In this document: positions 25,125-33,405 of the stretch, in pieces
Numbering within the stretch: position 1 is the stretch's first letter
Layout: each line of letters begins with the position of its first letter
Assembly: GCA_024401335.1 (NCBI GenBank)
Contig: JAKSLH010000002.1
Span: 124,001-188,000, forward strand
DNA from: Bacteroidales bacterium
Lineage (GTDB): Bacteria; Bacteroidota; Bacteroidia; Bacteroidales; Marinilabiliaceae
Length of the DNA: 64,000 nucleotides
Direction: 5' to 3'
Made by a program: the position numbers and the translations under genes
The notes under the pieces: model-generated
Database searches by the model: none
What the model was told of the DNA's origin: nothing
The model's input: only the letters and a program-made list of their open reading frames with translations

Positions 25125-25619
25125 TTAGTTGAAATTGCTTTCGTTGAGGTATTTCTCTATTAACTTCTCCTGCTTGCCATCTGCCTGCAGGTCTTCCGAC
25201 AAGATTCGGCCAGCTATCTCTACAGAGAGTTTCGCTACCTGCTGCTTCAATTCGGCCTTCGCATCTGCTGTCTCTTTTGCAATCTGAGCGCGTGCATCTG
25301 CAGTTACCTTCTCTGCTGCAGCAATAGCTTGCTGACGTGCCTCTTCTATGATCGAATCTTTCATCGCGCGCGCTTCCTTTAGGATTTTTTCGCGCTCGAG
25401 TCGAGATTCTGATTCCATCTTGGCTTTGGCCTCTTCAATCTTCTTGTACTCCTGCGCAGCGTCTTCTGCTGCCTTCAGAGCCTTCTCTATCTTATCCTCA
25501 CGCTCTTTGATGGCACCCAACATTGGATTCCATGCAAATTTGCCAAGGACACATAGCAAGACGATGAAAGTAACGCCTGTCCAGATGACTAATCCCGGTT
25601 CCGGAGACAAAAGATCCAT
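25125..25619 (-). CDS. atpF: F0 ATP synthase subunit b
   Basis: A 164-residue peripheral-stalk subunit: one N-terminal membrane helix (about residues 9-28, GLVIWTGVTFIVLLCVLGKF), then a long charged right-handed coiled coil, very rich in Ala, Glu and Lys. It is 23 bases downstream of atpE and 12 upstream of atpH. Confidence 0.94.
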   Translation of the reverse strand: MDLLSPEPGLVIWTGVTFIVLLCVLGKFAWNPMLGAIKEREDKIEKALKAAEDAAQEYKKIEEAKAKMESESRLEREKILKEARAMKDSIIEEARQQAIAAAEKVTADARAQIAKETADAKAELKQQVAKLSVEIAGRILSEDLQADGKQEKLIEKYLNESNFN

Positions 25620-25642
25620 AATGAATTCTTTTTATGTTATAA

Positions 25643-25840
25643 TTAAGAGATCATAGCTACCACAATTGCAAACAGGCCTGCACCTTCGACCATACCTGCT
25701 GCAATAAGCATAGCTGCCTGGATCTTGCCTGCCATTTCTGGCTGACGTGCCATAGCGTCAAGAGCTGACTTACCAATGTTACCGATACCAAGACCAAGAC
25801 CGATAACGATCAAACCTAAACCTACACTAATTAGATTCAT
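25643..25840 (-). CDS. atpE: F0 ATP synthase subunit c
   Basis: The proton-carrying rotor ring subunit. The 65-residue protein is two membrane helices joined by the polar loop ARQPE, with the ion-binding Glu in MVEGAGLF (residue about 52). The Na-type signature (Gln in helix 1, Ser-Thr after the Glu) is absent: the aligned positions are Ile and Gly-Ala, which favours H+ coupling. It is shorter than many Bacteroidetes c subunits (about 80-85) because helix 1 has almost no N-terminal extension. A 176-base spacer with tandem repeats separates it from atpB. Confidence 0.94.
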   Translation of the reverse strand: MNLISVGLGLIVIGLGLGIGNIGKSALDAMARQPEMAGKIQAAMLIAAGMVEGAGLFAIVVAMIS

Positions 25841-25901
25841 AGCTTTAAACTTTTAGTTATTAATATTTTATGTTTATTTCTTTGTTATCAATTATCATTT
25901 T

Positions 25902-26010
25902 TGACTGCCTTGCTGACTGTAGCGCAGCGAAAGTAATTATGAATTGTGACTGCGAAGCTGACTGTAGCGAAGCGGAAGTAATTGTGAATTATGAATTGTC
26001 AATTGTGAAT
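25902..26010. repeat. Tandem 45-bp repeat and gaatt-rich tract between atpE and atpB
   Basis: Two head-to-tail 45-bp units (25902-25946 and 25947-25991) share tgactgc...gctgactgtagcg.agcg.aagtaatt.tgaatt, with 31 of 35 identical over the core. They run into repeats of tgaatt/caatt up to the end of atpB. The unit resembles the short dispersed AT-rich intergenic repeats common in Prevotella-like genomes; copies elsewhere cannot be checked here. Confidence 0.75.
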
Positions 26011-26016
26011 TGTGAA

Positions 26017-27072
26017 TTACTCATGATGATCTTCCTGATTAACAGCCAATCCTATATACAAAGCAGAAAGCAATGTGAAGATATATGCCTGCAATGCACC
26101 GAATATGAGCTCAAGGGTGAAGATGAGGAACGCGAGCAATACCGATGGTACCGCCATCGCGTATGAATGTACAATGAATATCACAGAGAACAAGCTCAAC
26201 ACCAAAATGTGTCCACCAGTTATGTTAGCAAATAGACGCACAAGAAGTGTGAAAGGCTTTGTGAACATACTTATTATCTCTACAGGTATCAGTATCACCT
26301 TCATAAGTGCTGGTACGCCTGGTACTGTTAGGTTGTGCTTCCAGTAGGCTTTTGTACCATTCCAGTTGGTCACAATGAATGTGAAGATTGCCAGTATAGC
26401 TGTGAATGAGATGTTACCAGACAGGTTTGAACCACCAGGGAAGAATGGTATGAGACCAATAAGGTTGTTGAACCAAATGAAGAAGAAGAGTGTCAACAGA
26501 TAATTTGTGTATTTGCCCGACTTCTCCTTGCCAATCTGATCGTCTGCAATGTCCTTGACAAACAAAACAGCCATCTCTACCAATGAATTACCTCCTCTTG
26601 GAACCTGGCTTTTCTTGTAAGAACGAGCAGCTCCTACGAATATTAAGAGAAGAAGCACACAACTGAGCATCATAGACACAACGTTTCGTGTCATCGAGAA
26701 GTCGAATGGCTTGTCTTCTGAACCTTTGACTTTCAACTTGTCATGTTCCATGTAATAGACGTTGCCATTATGCTCGAGTGTTTTGCCCTCTTCGAAGCTT
26801 GCAGATGTAGTAAACAATAGGTCACCTTTGTAGTATGCCATTACTGGCAGGTTGAGCTTTACTTCAACCTCTTCGCCTTCGGCATTCTTGTAGCCGAACA
26901 GATTCCAACTGTGTGAGTCTGATATATGATGACCGATGAGCTCGTTCATGTTTATGCCTTCCTCGGCCTCTGTGGCTGTGCTGTCTGCTGCAGCCTCACT
27001 CTGAGCCAATGCGTTCCCTGGTGTCAGGAATAACGCAAGCGACATCAACAATGACAATGCTAACTGTTTCAT
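26017..27072 (-). CDS. atpB: F0 ATP synthase subunit a
   Basis: The stator channel subunit that passes protons to the c ring. The 351-residue protein has a Bacteroidetes-type N-terminal extension with its own signal peptide (ending NALAQ) and a periplasmic domain of about 110 residues before the first membrane helix. The core has the essential Arg in LLVRLFANITGGH and the C-terminal LELIFGALQAYIFTLL helix. It starts 6 bases downstream of a small membrane protein gene and precedes atpE. Confidence 0.95.
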   Translation of the reverse strand: MKQLALSLLMSLALFLTPGNALAQSEAAADSTATEAEEGINMNELIGHHISDSHSWNLFGYKNAEGEEVEVKLNLPVMAYYKGDLLFTTSASFEEGKTLEHNGNVYYMEHDKLKVKGSEDKPFDFSMTRNVVSMMLSCVLLLLIFVGAARSYKKSQVPRGGNSLVEMAVLFVKDIADDQIGKEKSGKYTNYLLTLFFFIWFNNLIGLIPFFPGGSNLSGNISFTAILAIFTFIVTNWNGTKAYWKHNLTVPGVPALMKVILIPVEIISMFTKPFTLLVRLFANITGGHILVLSLFSVIFIVHSYAMAVPSVLLAFLIFTLELIFGALQAYIFTLLSALYIGLAVNQEDHHE

Positions 27073-27078
27073 ACCTTC

Positions 27079-27432
27079 TTATTTGTTAGTGTTATCCCAA
27101 TTTGCTATAGTGTTTACGGCAACAGCCATAAAAAAGTTGCCACAAAATAGCATAGCATATAGAGCTTTTTCTTTATCCAATAGTGATGTTATGCACAATA
27201 ATGCGACAATTACCAATGCGTATCTGCCCATTTCTATTATGAGTCCGTAAAGCATGTTGTTCGCAAGGCGTTGGGGCCATCTTTTCTCAAGAACGATGTT
27301 CTTCAATCCTTCAAGCCCGACTGGGATGAGGCCTGCAAGTACAAGCCTTAGCTCCTCTATGTTGTCTTGTGTGAGCAACACAACTACCCATTCAATGAGT
27401 AGCAGCGCCATCGCTATTGTGATATATTTCAA
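27079..27432 (-). CDS. Small membrane protein of the ATP synthase operon (AtpI-like position)
   Basis: A 117-residue protein with about three or four hydrophobic helices (about residues 2-22, 28-45, 66-88 and 92-110). It occupies the place of AtpI/AtpZ, directly upstream of atpB with a 6-base gap. Sequence similarity to AtpI is not obvious by eye, so the assignment is positional. AtpI-type proteins help assemble the c ring, and that is the working guess here. Confidence 0.75.
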   Translation of the reverse strand: MKYITIAMALLLIEWVVVLLTQDNIEELRLVLAGLIPVGLEGLKNIVLEKRWPQRLANNMLYGLIIEMGRYALVIVALLCITSLLDKEKALYAMLFCGNFFMAVAVNTIANWDNTNK

Positions 27433-27438
27433 TGTGCT

Positions 27439-27819
27439 TTATTTCTTAGCTGAATCGGCTGTTGCGGCAGTCTTGTTCTTCTCTGCCATATTACAACTAC
27501 CGTTGAATGTAGCGCCCGGTTCAATGCTTAGTTTGCCTATCGTCATCTCGCCCTTGAATACAGCTGTGTTTCTGAGTGAAAGAAGCTCGCTTACTTCTAC
27601 CTTGCCGTCGAATGTTCCAGAGATTTCAGCATTTGAACACTTGATAGTTCCTTTTATATTGCCACCTTGACCTAGAACTAATTTGCCTTTAGAAACTATG
27701 TTGCCCTCAATTATTCCGTCAACTCTCAAGTCTCCATTAGTATCTATATCTCCAACTATCTTTGTGCCAGCGCCTATTATGTTGGGCAGTTTATTTTCTA
27801 CTTCAAATGGTTTTGACAT
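27439..27819 (-). CDS. Bactofilin (polymer-forming cytoskeletal protein)
   Basis: A 126-residue protein whose core is a right-handed beta helix of short repeats (GTKIVGDIDTNGDLRVDG, IEGNIVSKGKLVLG, GGNIKGTIKCSNAEISG, TFDGKVEVSELLSL), flanked by disordered ends rich in Lys and Ala. Bactofilins polymerise without nucleotide and scaffold envelope enzymes. The ATG at 27819 is preferred to a TTG at 27837. It heads the F0F1 run with a 6-base gap and a -7 box just upstream, a neighbourhood known in Bacteroidetes. Confidence 0.9.
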   Translation of the reverse strand: MSKPFEVENKLPNIIGAGTKIVGDIDTNGDLRVDGIIEGNIVSKGKLVLGQGGNIKGTIKCSNAEISGTFDGKVEVSELLSLRNTAVFKGEMTIGKLSIEPGATFNGSCNMAEKNKTAATADSAKK

Positions 27820-27849
27820 TTCTATATGTTTTTTCAAAATTCACGAATA

Positions 27850-27857
27850 CAAATATA
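27850..27857 (-). promoter_or_regulatory. -7 box of the bactofilin-atp operon
   Basis: Minus-strand TATATTTG about 30 bases before the bactofilin ATG. No good -33 element is seen. Confidence 0.5.
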
Positions 27858-27879
27858 AAAAAAGCTAATTAATTTCCGC

Positions 27880-29562
27880 CTAAAATTGCTTAAATATTTG
27901 CTCCAGTATCTCTTTTTGCTTTGGTGCCTGCACCTCTGCCAACTCTCTTGCGGAATTTGTATAGAGGCTCAGATTGTCTAGTATGTGCTGTTGGTTTTTG
28001 ATCCATTCCTTTTTAGAAAAGTGCTTTTCAGAAATGGCTGCGCAGTTATAAAGGTCCTTTATCTGTTTTACGATGTCCTTGCTGTTGTATATCATAGAGA
28101 ACGAGTCGTAAACAACCTCTTCTATGTGTGAATCGGCTTTCTTGTTTTGCGCAATCCTGTTGTTGATCTTGGCTATCTCTTCAAGGTCTGTCTCTTCAAA
28201 ACGCATTTTCCTCAGGCGCTTTTGAAGGACTGCAGGCTCAATCCTGGCAGATTTAGGACAGTTGCTGTTTGCGTAAGCATACATCAGGGCGATTTTGGTC
28301 ATCATGAGGCCTCTGTCTCCCATTTGTTCCTTTCTGCATATGAGTTCGCAGTTGATTCTAAGTCTCTCAAATCTTTCGGCGAATATCTTTTCTCCTGTAA
28401 GTTCGTCAAGGCTCTTTTCAAAGTCGTTGAGCATGTCTTCGACTTTCATCATTCTGATCTTGCTGAGGAGGAGTTTGTTTGGCAGGTGTCCGCTGCCTAC
28501 CTCGGCATATTCTGCCTTTAGTCTCTTGACGAAATACATGTCGATTTCGCCTTTGTATTTTACAGGCATCTTGCCTCTGTATTCACATTCGAAATAGTCG
28601 GCTATTTTATTATAGGTGTCACCGCTGACGTTGACCTCTCCAGGAACACCTGATGACTCCATTCGTGAAGCGGTGTTTACGGAGTCGCCCCATATATCAA
28701 ATATCTTCTTTGTATGACCCAACGCGCCAGATATGACTGGTCCGGTATTGAGGCCGACGCGGATGTTCCAGAAGCCTCCGGCAGCTGCTTGCCTCTCTTT
28801 AACGTATGCAATCATTCCCAATCCGACAAGCGCCACCTCGATAGGGTTCGCACTGTCAGTTGATGGAACGCCTCCGGCACACATGTATGCATCACCGATG
28901 GTCTTTATCTTCTCAACGTCATATCTGTCTACAAGTTCGTCAAAGTAGATGAAGTAGCGGTCGAGTTCATCGACTAGCTGTTCCGGATTCATGTGCTCGG
29001 CTATCTTGGTGAATCCCTGGATGTCGGAGAACAGAACGGTTACGCTGTCGAATTTCTGCGTTTTTCTGGTTGGTGAAGATATCTCGTCTTTCTCCTTCTC
29101 TGCCGCCTTTCTTCTCTTGCGTTCTTTGGCGAGCAGGTATATCAGAGCTACAGATAGGAATGCAAGTGCTATTGTGGTAAGAAGGGCAAGTGCTGAAAAT
29201 GGTGCACCGTTGTATTCTATCTTTACCGCTGTTCTTATTCCGCTGTTGATGCTTCTTATGCCGACATGCCCCTTTTTGATCCCCTTCGCATTGACAACAT
29301 AACTGGCGACATTGGTTTCTATGGAATCTTTACATACATCAGCGTCCCATACGGTCACAATATATGGACTGGCAAACGCCTTGGTGGGTTGCCAGCTTAG
29401 GGTGACGAGCTCGGATTCTGTCTTTATCAAATCGTTTTTCACCTCAATGAGGTGTCCGTCGGTGTCATTGTAATATATTTCTTGGCCTGTAGCGTTAGTT
29501 GAAAAAAGCACTATAAAAAGGCTTAATACACTATAAGTCAGCTTCTTATACATTGAAGACAT
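27880..29562 (-). CDS. Membrane-anchored class III adenylate cyclase
   Basis: Makes cAMP from ATP. Order: signal peptide (about 1-27 from the ATG at 29562), a periplasmic domain of about 95 residues (TLSWQPTKAF, VTVWDAD), a membrane helix (ALALLTTIALAFLSVALIYLLA), a charged linker, the cyclase domain (about 165-345) and a helical C-terminal domain of about 200 residues. Metal-binding Asps are in LFSDIQGF and TIGDAYM; the base-selecting pair is Lys (EKIKTIGD) and Asp (FDIWGDSVN), as in ATP-specific enzymes; Asn and Arg of the transition state are in SVNTASR. The C-terminal region may be a degenerate HD-like helical domain. The upstream TTG start is rejected. Confidence 0.88.
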   Translation of the reverse strand: MSSMYKKLTYSVLSLFIVLFSTNATGQEIYYNDTDGHLIEVKNDLIKTESELVTLSWQPTKAFASPYIVTVWDADVCKDSIETNVASYVVNAKGIKKGHVGIRSINSGIRTAVKIEYNGAPFSALALLTTIALAFLSVALIYLLAKERKRRKAAEKEKDEISSPTRKTQKFDSVTVLFSDIQGFTKIAEHMNPEQLVDELDRYFIYFDELVDRYDVEKIKTIGDAYMCAGGVPSTDSANPIEVALVGLGMIAYVKERQAAAGGFWNIRVGLNTGPVISGALGHTKKIFDIWGDSVNTASRMESSGVPGEVNVSGDTYNKIADYFECEYRGKMPVKYKGEIDMYFVKRLKAEYAEVGSGHLPNKLLLSKIRMMKVEDMLNDFEKSLDELTGEKIFAERFERLRINCELICRKEQMGDRGLMMTKIALMYAYANSNCPKSARIEPAVLQKRLRKMRFEETDLEEIAKINNRIAQNKKADSHIEEVVYDSFSMIYNSKDIVKQIKDLYNCAAISEKHFSKKEWIKNQQHILDNLSLYTNSARELAEVQAPKQKEILEQIFKQF

Positions 29563-29651
29563 ATTAATACCCTTTGAAATATTCCGCAATTTACTTTTTT
29601 TTTTACAAATAAACTACTATTTTTAACGATTGATATATACACCTTAATTCT

Positions 29652-30479
29652 ATGAGTAATTATAGCGACTCTATTATCGTTCCGTACGACTTTACGGAGA
29701 AAGCCAATTGCGCAATAAAGCATGCGGCAATAATGGCCAAGAATATGAATGCTGAGGTTATTCTTCTGCATATCGTGAAGAAAATAGCTGAAGCTCAGGA
29801 AGTCGAAAGCAAGCTCGTTGAGGTTGCTACTAAATTCACTGCTGAACTTGGCACACCTGTACGCCACATAACTCGTGAGGGAACAATCTTCAAGACTATC
29901 AATGAGGTTGTAGAAGAACTCAAGAGCGTATGTGTAGTAATGGGAACACATGGTATGAAGGGCATGCAGAAGATTACAGGTAGCTGGGCCCTTAAGGTAA
30001 TTGTTGGTTGCCATGTTCCATACCTCATCGTTCAGAAGGATCCTTGCTATCATGATGTAGCAGACATTCTTTTCCCAGTTGACTACAAGCTTGAAACAAA
30101 GGAGAAGCTTAAGTGGGTGAGCATGCTTAGCTATCTTAGCAAGATTAAGGTAAGTCTTCTCGGTCAGCAGGGCAATGGTCCTATGTACGACAACCCAACA
30201 AAGGCTAACATGAACTTCTGCCGCAAGTATCTTGAAGAGCGTCAGATTGATTATGAGATTGTTTGGCTCGACCAGAAGGGTTCTTTCTATGAGCTTTCTC
30301 TTAAATATGCTAAGGAGCACAACTGCGATGTAGTGATGATTACAACAACTCGTGATATCGCATTCCACGATTATATCCTTGGTGCATACGAGCAGACTAT
30401 CATTGCAAATGAAGCAGAGATTCCTGTTTTTGTGGTTAACCCACGCAGTGAGGTCAAATTAGCTTATCAGAACTTCTAG
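29652..30479 (+). CDS. Universal stress protein with two UspA domains
   Basis: A 275-residue cytoplasmic protein. The first Usp domain (about 5-140) has SIIVPYDFTEKANCAIKHA and the nucleotide-binding VMGTHGMKGMQKITGSWALKV; the second (about 145-265) is more diverged and lacks the full G-2xG-9xG signature. Such proteins respond to starvation or stress by binding ATP. It is divergent from the cyclase and ends at a strong terminator. Confidence 0.9.
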   Translation: MSNYSDSIIVPYDFTEKANCAIKHAAIMAKNMNAEVILLHIVKKIAEAQEVESKLVEVATKFTAELGTPVRHITREGTIFKTINEVVEELKSVCVVMGTHGMKGMQKITGSWALKVIVGCHVPYLIVQKDPCYHDVADILFPVDYKLETKEKLKWVSMLSYLSKIKVSLLGQQGNGPMYDNPTKANMNFCRKYLEERQIDYEIVWLDQKGSFYELSLKYAKEHNCDVVMITTTRDIAFHDYILGAYEQTIIANEAEIPVFVVNPRSEVKLAYQNF

Positions 30480-30500
30480 AGTATAATCCTGCTCAGGAAT

Positions 30501-30540
30501 AAAGGGAGACTGCCTTTCGGCAGCCTCCCTTTGTTCGTTT
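30501..30540 (+). terminator. Terminator of the universal stress gene
   Basis: A 14-bp stem with one mismatch (30501-30514 with 30519-30532, aaagggagactgcc / ggcagcctcccttt, tetraloop tttc) followed by gttcgttttt. Confidence 0.85.
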
Positions 30541-30761
30541 TTATATTATACCTAATATATATATTATAGTTCTCAGACTAACATCTCCACTGTTCTTCCC
30601 TGTTAGATATACTTGTTGATGGCGGATTGAGGCTTCGTTTACGTTTTGCACATATATATTAGACCATATACATAGGTAGAAGAATTACGCTTCTTTTTCT
30701 CAAAGGCCATTTTTCAGCTACGTCAATACTACGCAACAGGGGCTTTTTATAAAATATGCTA

Positions 30762-30793
30762 TTGACTGGTCGTGTACTCACTTGCTATCTTTG
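30762..30793 (+). promoter_or_regulatory. GH5 gene promoter
   Basis: TTG (30762-30764), a 21-base spacer and TATCTTTG (30786-30793). It gives a leader of about 25 bases and excludes the in-frame starts at 30772 and 30799. The preceding stretch 30541-30761 shows nothing else. Confidence 0.7.
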
Positions 30794-30825
30794 CAATAAT
30801 GAAAAACCAATCAAATAATAAATAT

Positions 30826-32070
30826 ATGAAACCTATAAAATCTATTGTTGCACTATTGACCGCGTTTTCGCTGTTTGCGTGTGATGGCGTGAAGGATGAT
30901 GGCCAGTTTGTACGAGTGCAGGGTGTTGACCTTATAAAGCCGGATGGCGAAAAACTATTTATATTAGGTACTAATCTTGGGAACTGGTTGAATCCTGAGG
31001 GGTATATGTTTGGTTTTAGTAAGACAAACAGCCCGTGGATGATTAATCAGATGTTTTCCGAGATGGTTGGCCCAGATGCCGCTGCAGAGTTCTGGTCGTC
31101 TTTCAAGGATAACTATATCACTCGTGAAGATATAGAGTTCATTGCTTCGACAGGTAGTAACACTATTCGCCTTCCTTTTAACTACAAGCTGTTCACTGAT
31201 GAGGACTATATGGGCCTTACTGGGAATCAGGATGGTTTTAAGCGAGTTGATGATGTGATATCGTGGTGTCGCGAATTCGGACTCTATCTTATACTTGACA
31301 TGCATGATTGCCCAGGCGGTCAGACAGGAGATAATATAGACGATAGCTATGGTTATCCATGGCTTATGGTTAGTGAAAAAAGCCAGCAGCTGTTTTGTGA
31401 CGTGTGGAAAAATATTGCATCGCGATATAAGGACGAGCCAGTTGTGCTTGGTTACGAACTTATGAACGAGCCGATAGCTACATACTTCGAGGCTGAGCGC
31501 GATACATTGAATTCAATGCTGGAGCCATTGTATAAGCGTGCGGTGGCTGCAATCAGAACTGCTGATAAAAACCATATTGTTCTTCTTGGCGGTGCTCAGT
31601 GGAACGGGACATTCACTTGTTTCAGTGATTGGAAGTTTGACGATAAGATTATGTACACTTGCCATCGTTATGGCGGTTCTCCTACAGAAGAGGCGTTCCA
31701 GAATATCATTCAGTTCCGTGATTCGACTGGCTTGCCAATGTATATGGGAGAGACTGGTCATAACTCTATGGAGTGGCAGCATACTATTTGCCAGATGATG
31801 CGTGATAATAATATAGGTTATACTTTCTGGCCGTATAAGAAGGTTGATGGGTCTTGCTTCATGGGCATTAAGCGTCCAGAAGGATGGAATGAGGTTGTCG
31901 TTGCTTTTTCTGAGGCGGCGCGTTCTACCTATAGCGACATACGAGCTGCGCGTCCCGATCAGAAGGTTGCCGTTAAGCTTATGAATGAGTATATAGAGAA
32001 TGCCCGATTCAGCAACTGTGTACCACAGGAAGACTATATAGAATCGATGGGGTTAAGATATAGCAAATAG
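30826..32070 (+). CDS. Glycoside hydrolase family 5 lipoprotein
   Basis: A 414-residue exported beta-glycanase-like enzyme. It starts with a lipoprotein signal whose lipobox is FSLFAC-D (Cys about residue 18), so it is anchored in a membrane and possibly surface exposed. The (beta/alpha)8 domain has GTNLGNWLNPEG, TIRLPFNY, the conserved LDMHDCPGGQ, the acid/base Glu in ELMNEP and the nucleophile Glu in YMGETG. Substrate is probably a beta-glucan but the subfamily cannot be told by eye. It stands alone, with its own promoter and terminator and no SusC/SusD genes nearby. The ATG at 30826 starts the signal peptide. Confidence 0.9.
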   Translation: MKPIKSIVALLTAFSLFACDGVKDDGQFVRVQGVDLIKPDGEKLFILGTNLGNWLNPEGYMFGFSKTNSPWMINQMFSEMVGPDAAAEFWSSFKDNYITREDIEFIASTGSNTIRLPFNYKLFTDEDYMGLTGNQDGFKRVDDVISWCREFGLYLILDMHDCPGGQTGDNIDDSYGYPWLMVSEKSQQLFCDVWKNIASRYKDEPVVLGYELMNEPIATYFEAERDTLNSMLEPLYKRAVAAIRTADKNHIVLLGGAQWNGTFTCFSDWKFDDKIMYTCHRYGGSPTEEAFQNIIQFRDSTGLPMYMGETGHNSMEWQHTICQMMRDNNIGYTFWPYKKVDGSCFMGIKRPEGWNEVVVAFSEAARSTYSDIRAARPDQKVAVKLMNEYIENARFSNCVPQEDYIESMGLRYSK

Positions 32071-32095
32071 ATTATCATAAATTGTTTGTATTCGT

Positions 32096-32148
32096 CCTAA
32101 GACAGTCCAATGCCACTTATGCTGGCACGGCTGTCTTAGGTTTTTTTT
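32096..32148 (+). terminator. GH5 gene terminator
   Basis: A 10-bp perfect stem (32096-32105 with 32131-32140, cctaagacag / ctgtcttagg) enclosing a smaller tgcca/tggca stem, followed by eight Ts. Confidence 0.9.
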
Positions 32149-32165
32149 GTGCCATCCCCATGTGA

Positions 32166-33380
32166 TTATCTCTGCGGAATCAGCAGAGATGAATCTCCGT
32201 AGCTCAAGAATCGGAAGTCGTTATCGAGAGCATATCTATAGACTTTCTGCCAGTCGAGTCCGATGAAGGCGCCGATGAGCAGCAGCAATGTGCTGTGTGG
32301 CTGATGGAAGTTTGTTATAAGCAGGTCAACAATGCGGAACTTATACCCTGGCATAATCATGATCTGGGTTATGCTGTGTAGTTCGTCTGTGCCTTTTTCT
32401 TCCATATATTTCAGTAACGCACCAAGGGCGTCTTGTGCTGAGTAGTCTTGTGGTAGTTCATAGGCGTCCCACTGGCTCAGTCCGTTCTCTATGTCATGGC
32501 CGGCTAGCAGCTTGACACCTAGCCAGTATAATGATTCGAGAGTGCGTACGGACGTTGTGCCAACGGCAACGAGTGGTTTCTTGCCCCAGCCTATGTTCTT
32601 TATTGCTTGAGCTTCGACGACAACATGTTCGGCATGCATCACATGCTGTTCCACATCCTTGGTCTGAACAGGTTTGAATGTACCTGCTCCTACATGAAGC
32701 GTCAGATTGACAAGCTCGTTGCCGTCGGCCTTGATTTTTGCCAGTATGTCTTCGGTAAAATGAAGTCCAGCAGTAGGAGCGGCAACCGACCCTTTGTGTT
32801 CGGAATATACGGTCTGGTATCTGGTGTTGTCGATGTTTTCGGTCTCTCTGTTAAGATAAGGAGGGATTGGAATGACTCCGGCGGCTTCGATAAGCTCGGC
32901 AAAGGTCACATTCTCGTTCTCCCAATCGAAGATGATTTCAGAAGTGTTGCCGTCAACTGATTTGCGGGTTGCGTTCAGTACAACATCACCATGAGCTGTT
33001 TTGGTGTTCAGGTGTAATGTGCCTTCCTTCCACTTCTTGGAGTTGCCGATGATGCATTTCCATGTGGTGCTTTTTCTTTCGACAAATGCCAGCTGAACTT
33101 CGGTTGGAATGATGGGCTCGAGACAGAAGATCTCTATCTGGGCACCTGTCTCCTTGTGGAACATCAGTCTGGCTCTGATGACCTTGGTGTTGTTGAACAC
33201 CATAGTGAATCCGCCCTTTGGGAGGAAGTCCTCGATGTTTGCGAAATGTGACTGTTTTATCTCGCCCTTGTCGTAGATGAGCAGTTTTGATTTGTCTCTT
33301 TTGTCGAGAGGGTATTTAGCTATGCGTTCGTCGGGTAACTCGTAGTCGTAGAGTGCGGTGTCAATATGAGGTACTGGCAT
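32166..33380 (-). CDS. queA: S-adenosylmethionine:tRNA ribosyltransferase-isomerase-like protein
   Basis: QueA transfers and rearranges the ribosyl of SAM onto the deazaguanine base of tRNA in queuosine synthesis. Family motifs: DYELPDERIAKYP, FNNTKVIRARL, APTAGLHFT, LTLHVGAGTFKPV, TTSVRTLE and TNFHQPHSTLL. At 404 residues it is about 50 longer than Escherichia coli QueA (356). Part of the extra length lies between TTSVRTLE and the QIMIMPGYKF strand (WDAYELPQDYSAQDALGALLKY). Bacteroidetes often carry both a short QueA and this long form, so the exact activity is less sure than the family. The start at 33380 (MPVPHIDTALYDY) is chosen over 33425, which would overlap the upstream gene. Confidence 0.82.
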   Translation of the reverse strand: MPVPHIDTALYDYELPDERIAKYPLDKRDKSKLLIYDKGEIKQSHFANIEDFLPKGGFTMVFNNTKVIRARLMFHKETGAQIEIFCLEPIIPTEVQLAFVERKSTTWKCIIGNSKKWKEGTLHLNTKTAHGDVVLNATRKSVDGNTSEIIFDWENENVTFAELIEAAGVIPIPPYLNRETENIDNTRYQTVYSEHKGSVAAPTAGLHFTEDILAKIKADGNELVNLTLHVGAGTFKPVQTKDVEQHVMHAEHVVVEAQAIKNIGWGKKPLVAVGTTSVRTLESLYWLGVKLLAGHDIENGLSQWDAYELPQDYSAQDALGALLKYMEEKGTDELHSITQIMIMPGYKFRIVDLLITNFHQPHSTLLLLIGAFIGLDWQKVYRYALDNDFRFLSYGDSSLLIPQR

Positions 33381-33405
33381 TGTCTGTTGTGTTTTAGTCT
33401 GTTGT

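Noticed and set aside
25643-25840. Na+-driven ATP synthase
   Set aside because: Subunit c lacks the Gln in helix 1 and the Ser/Thr after the key Glu that form the sodium site.
25841-26016. CRISPR array
   Set aside because: Only two adjacent 45-bp units, no unique spacers between repeats and no cas genes.
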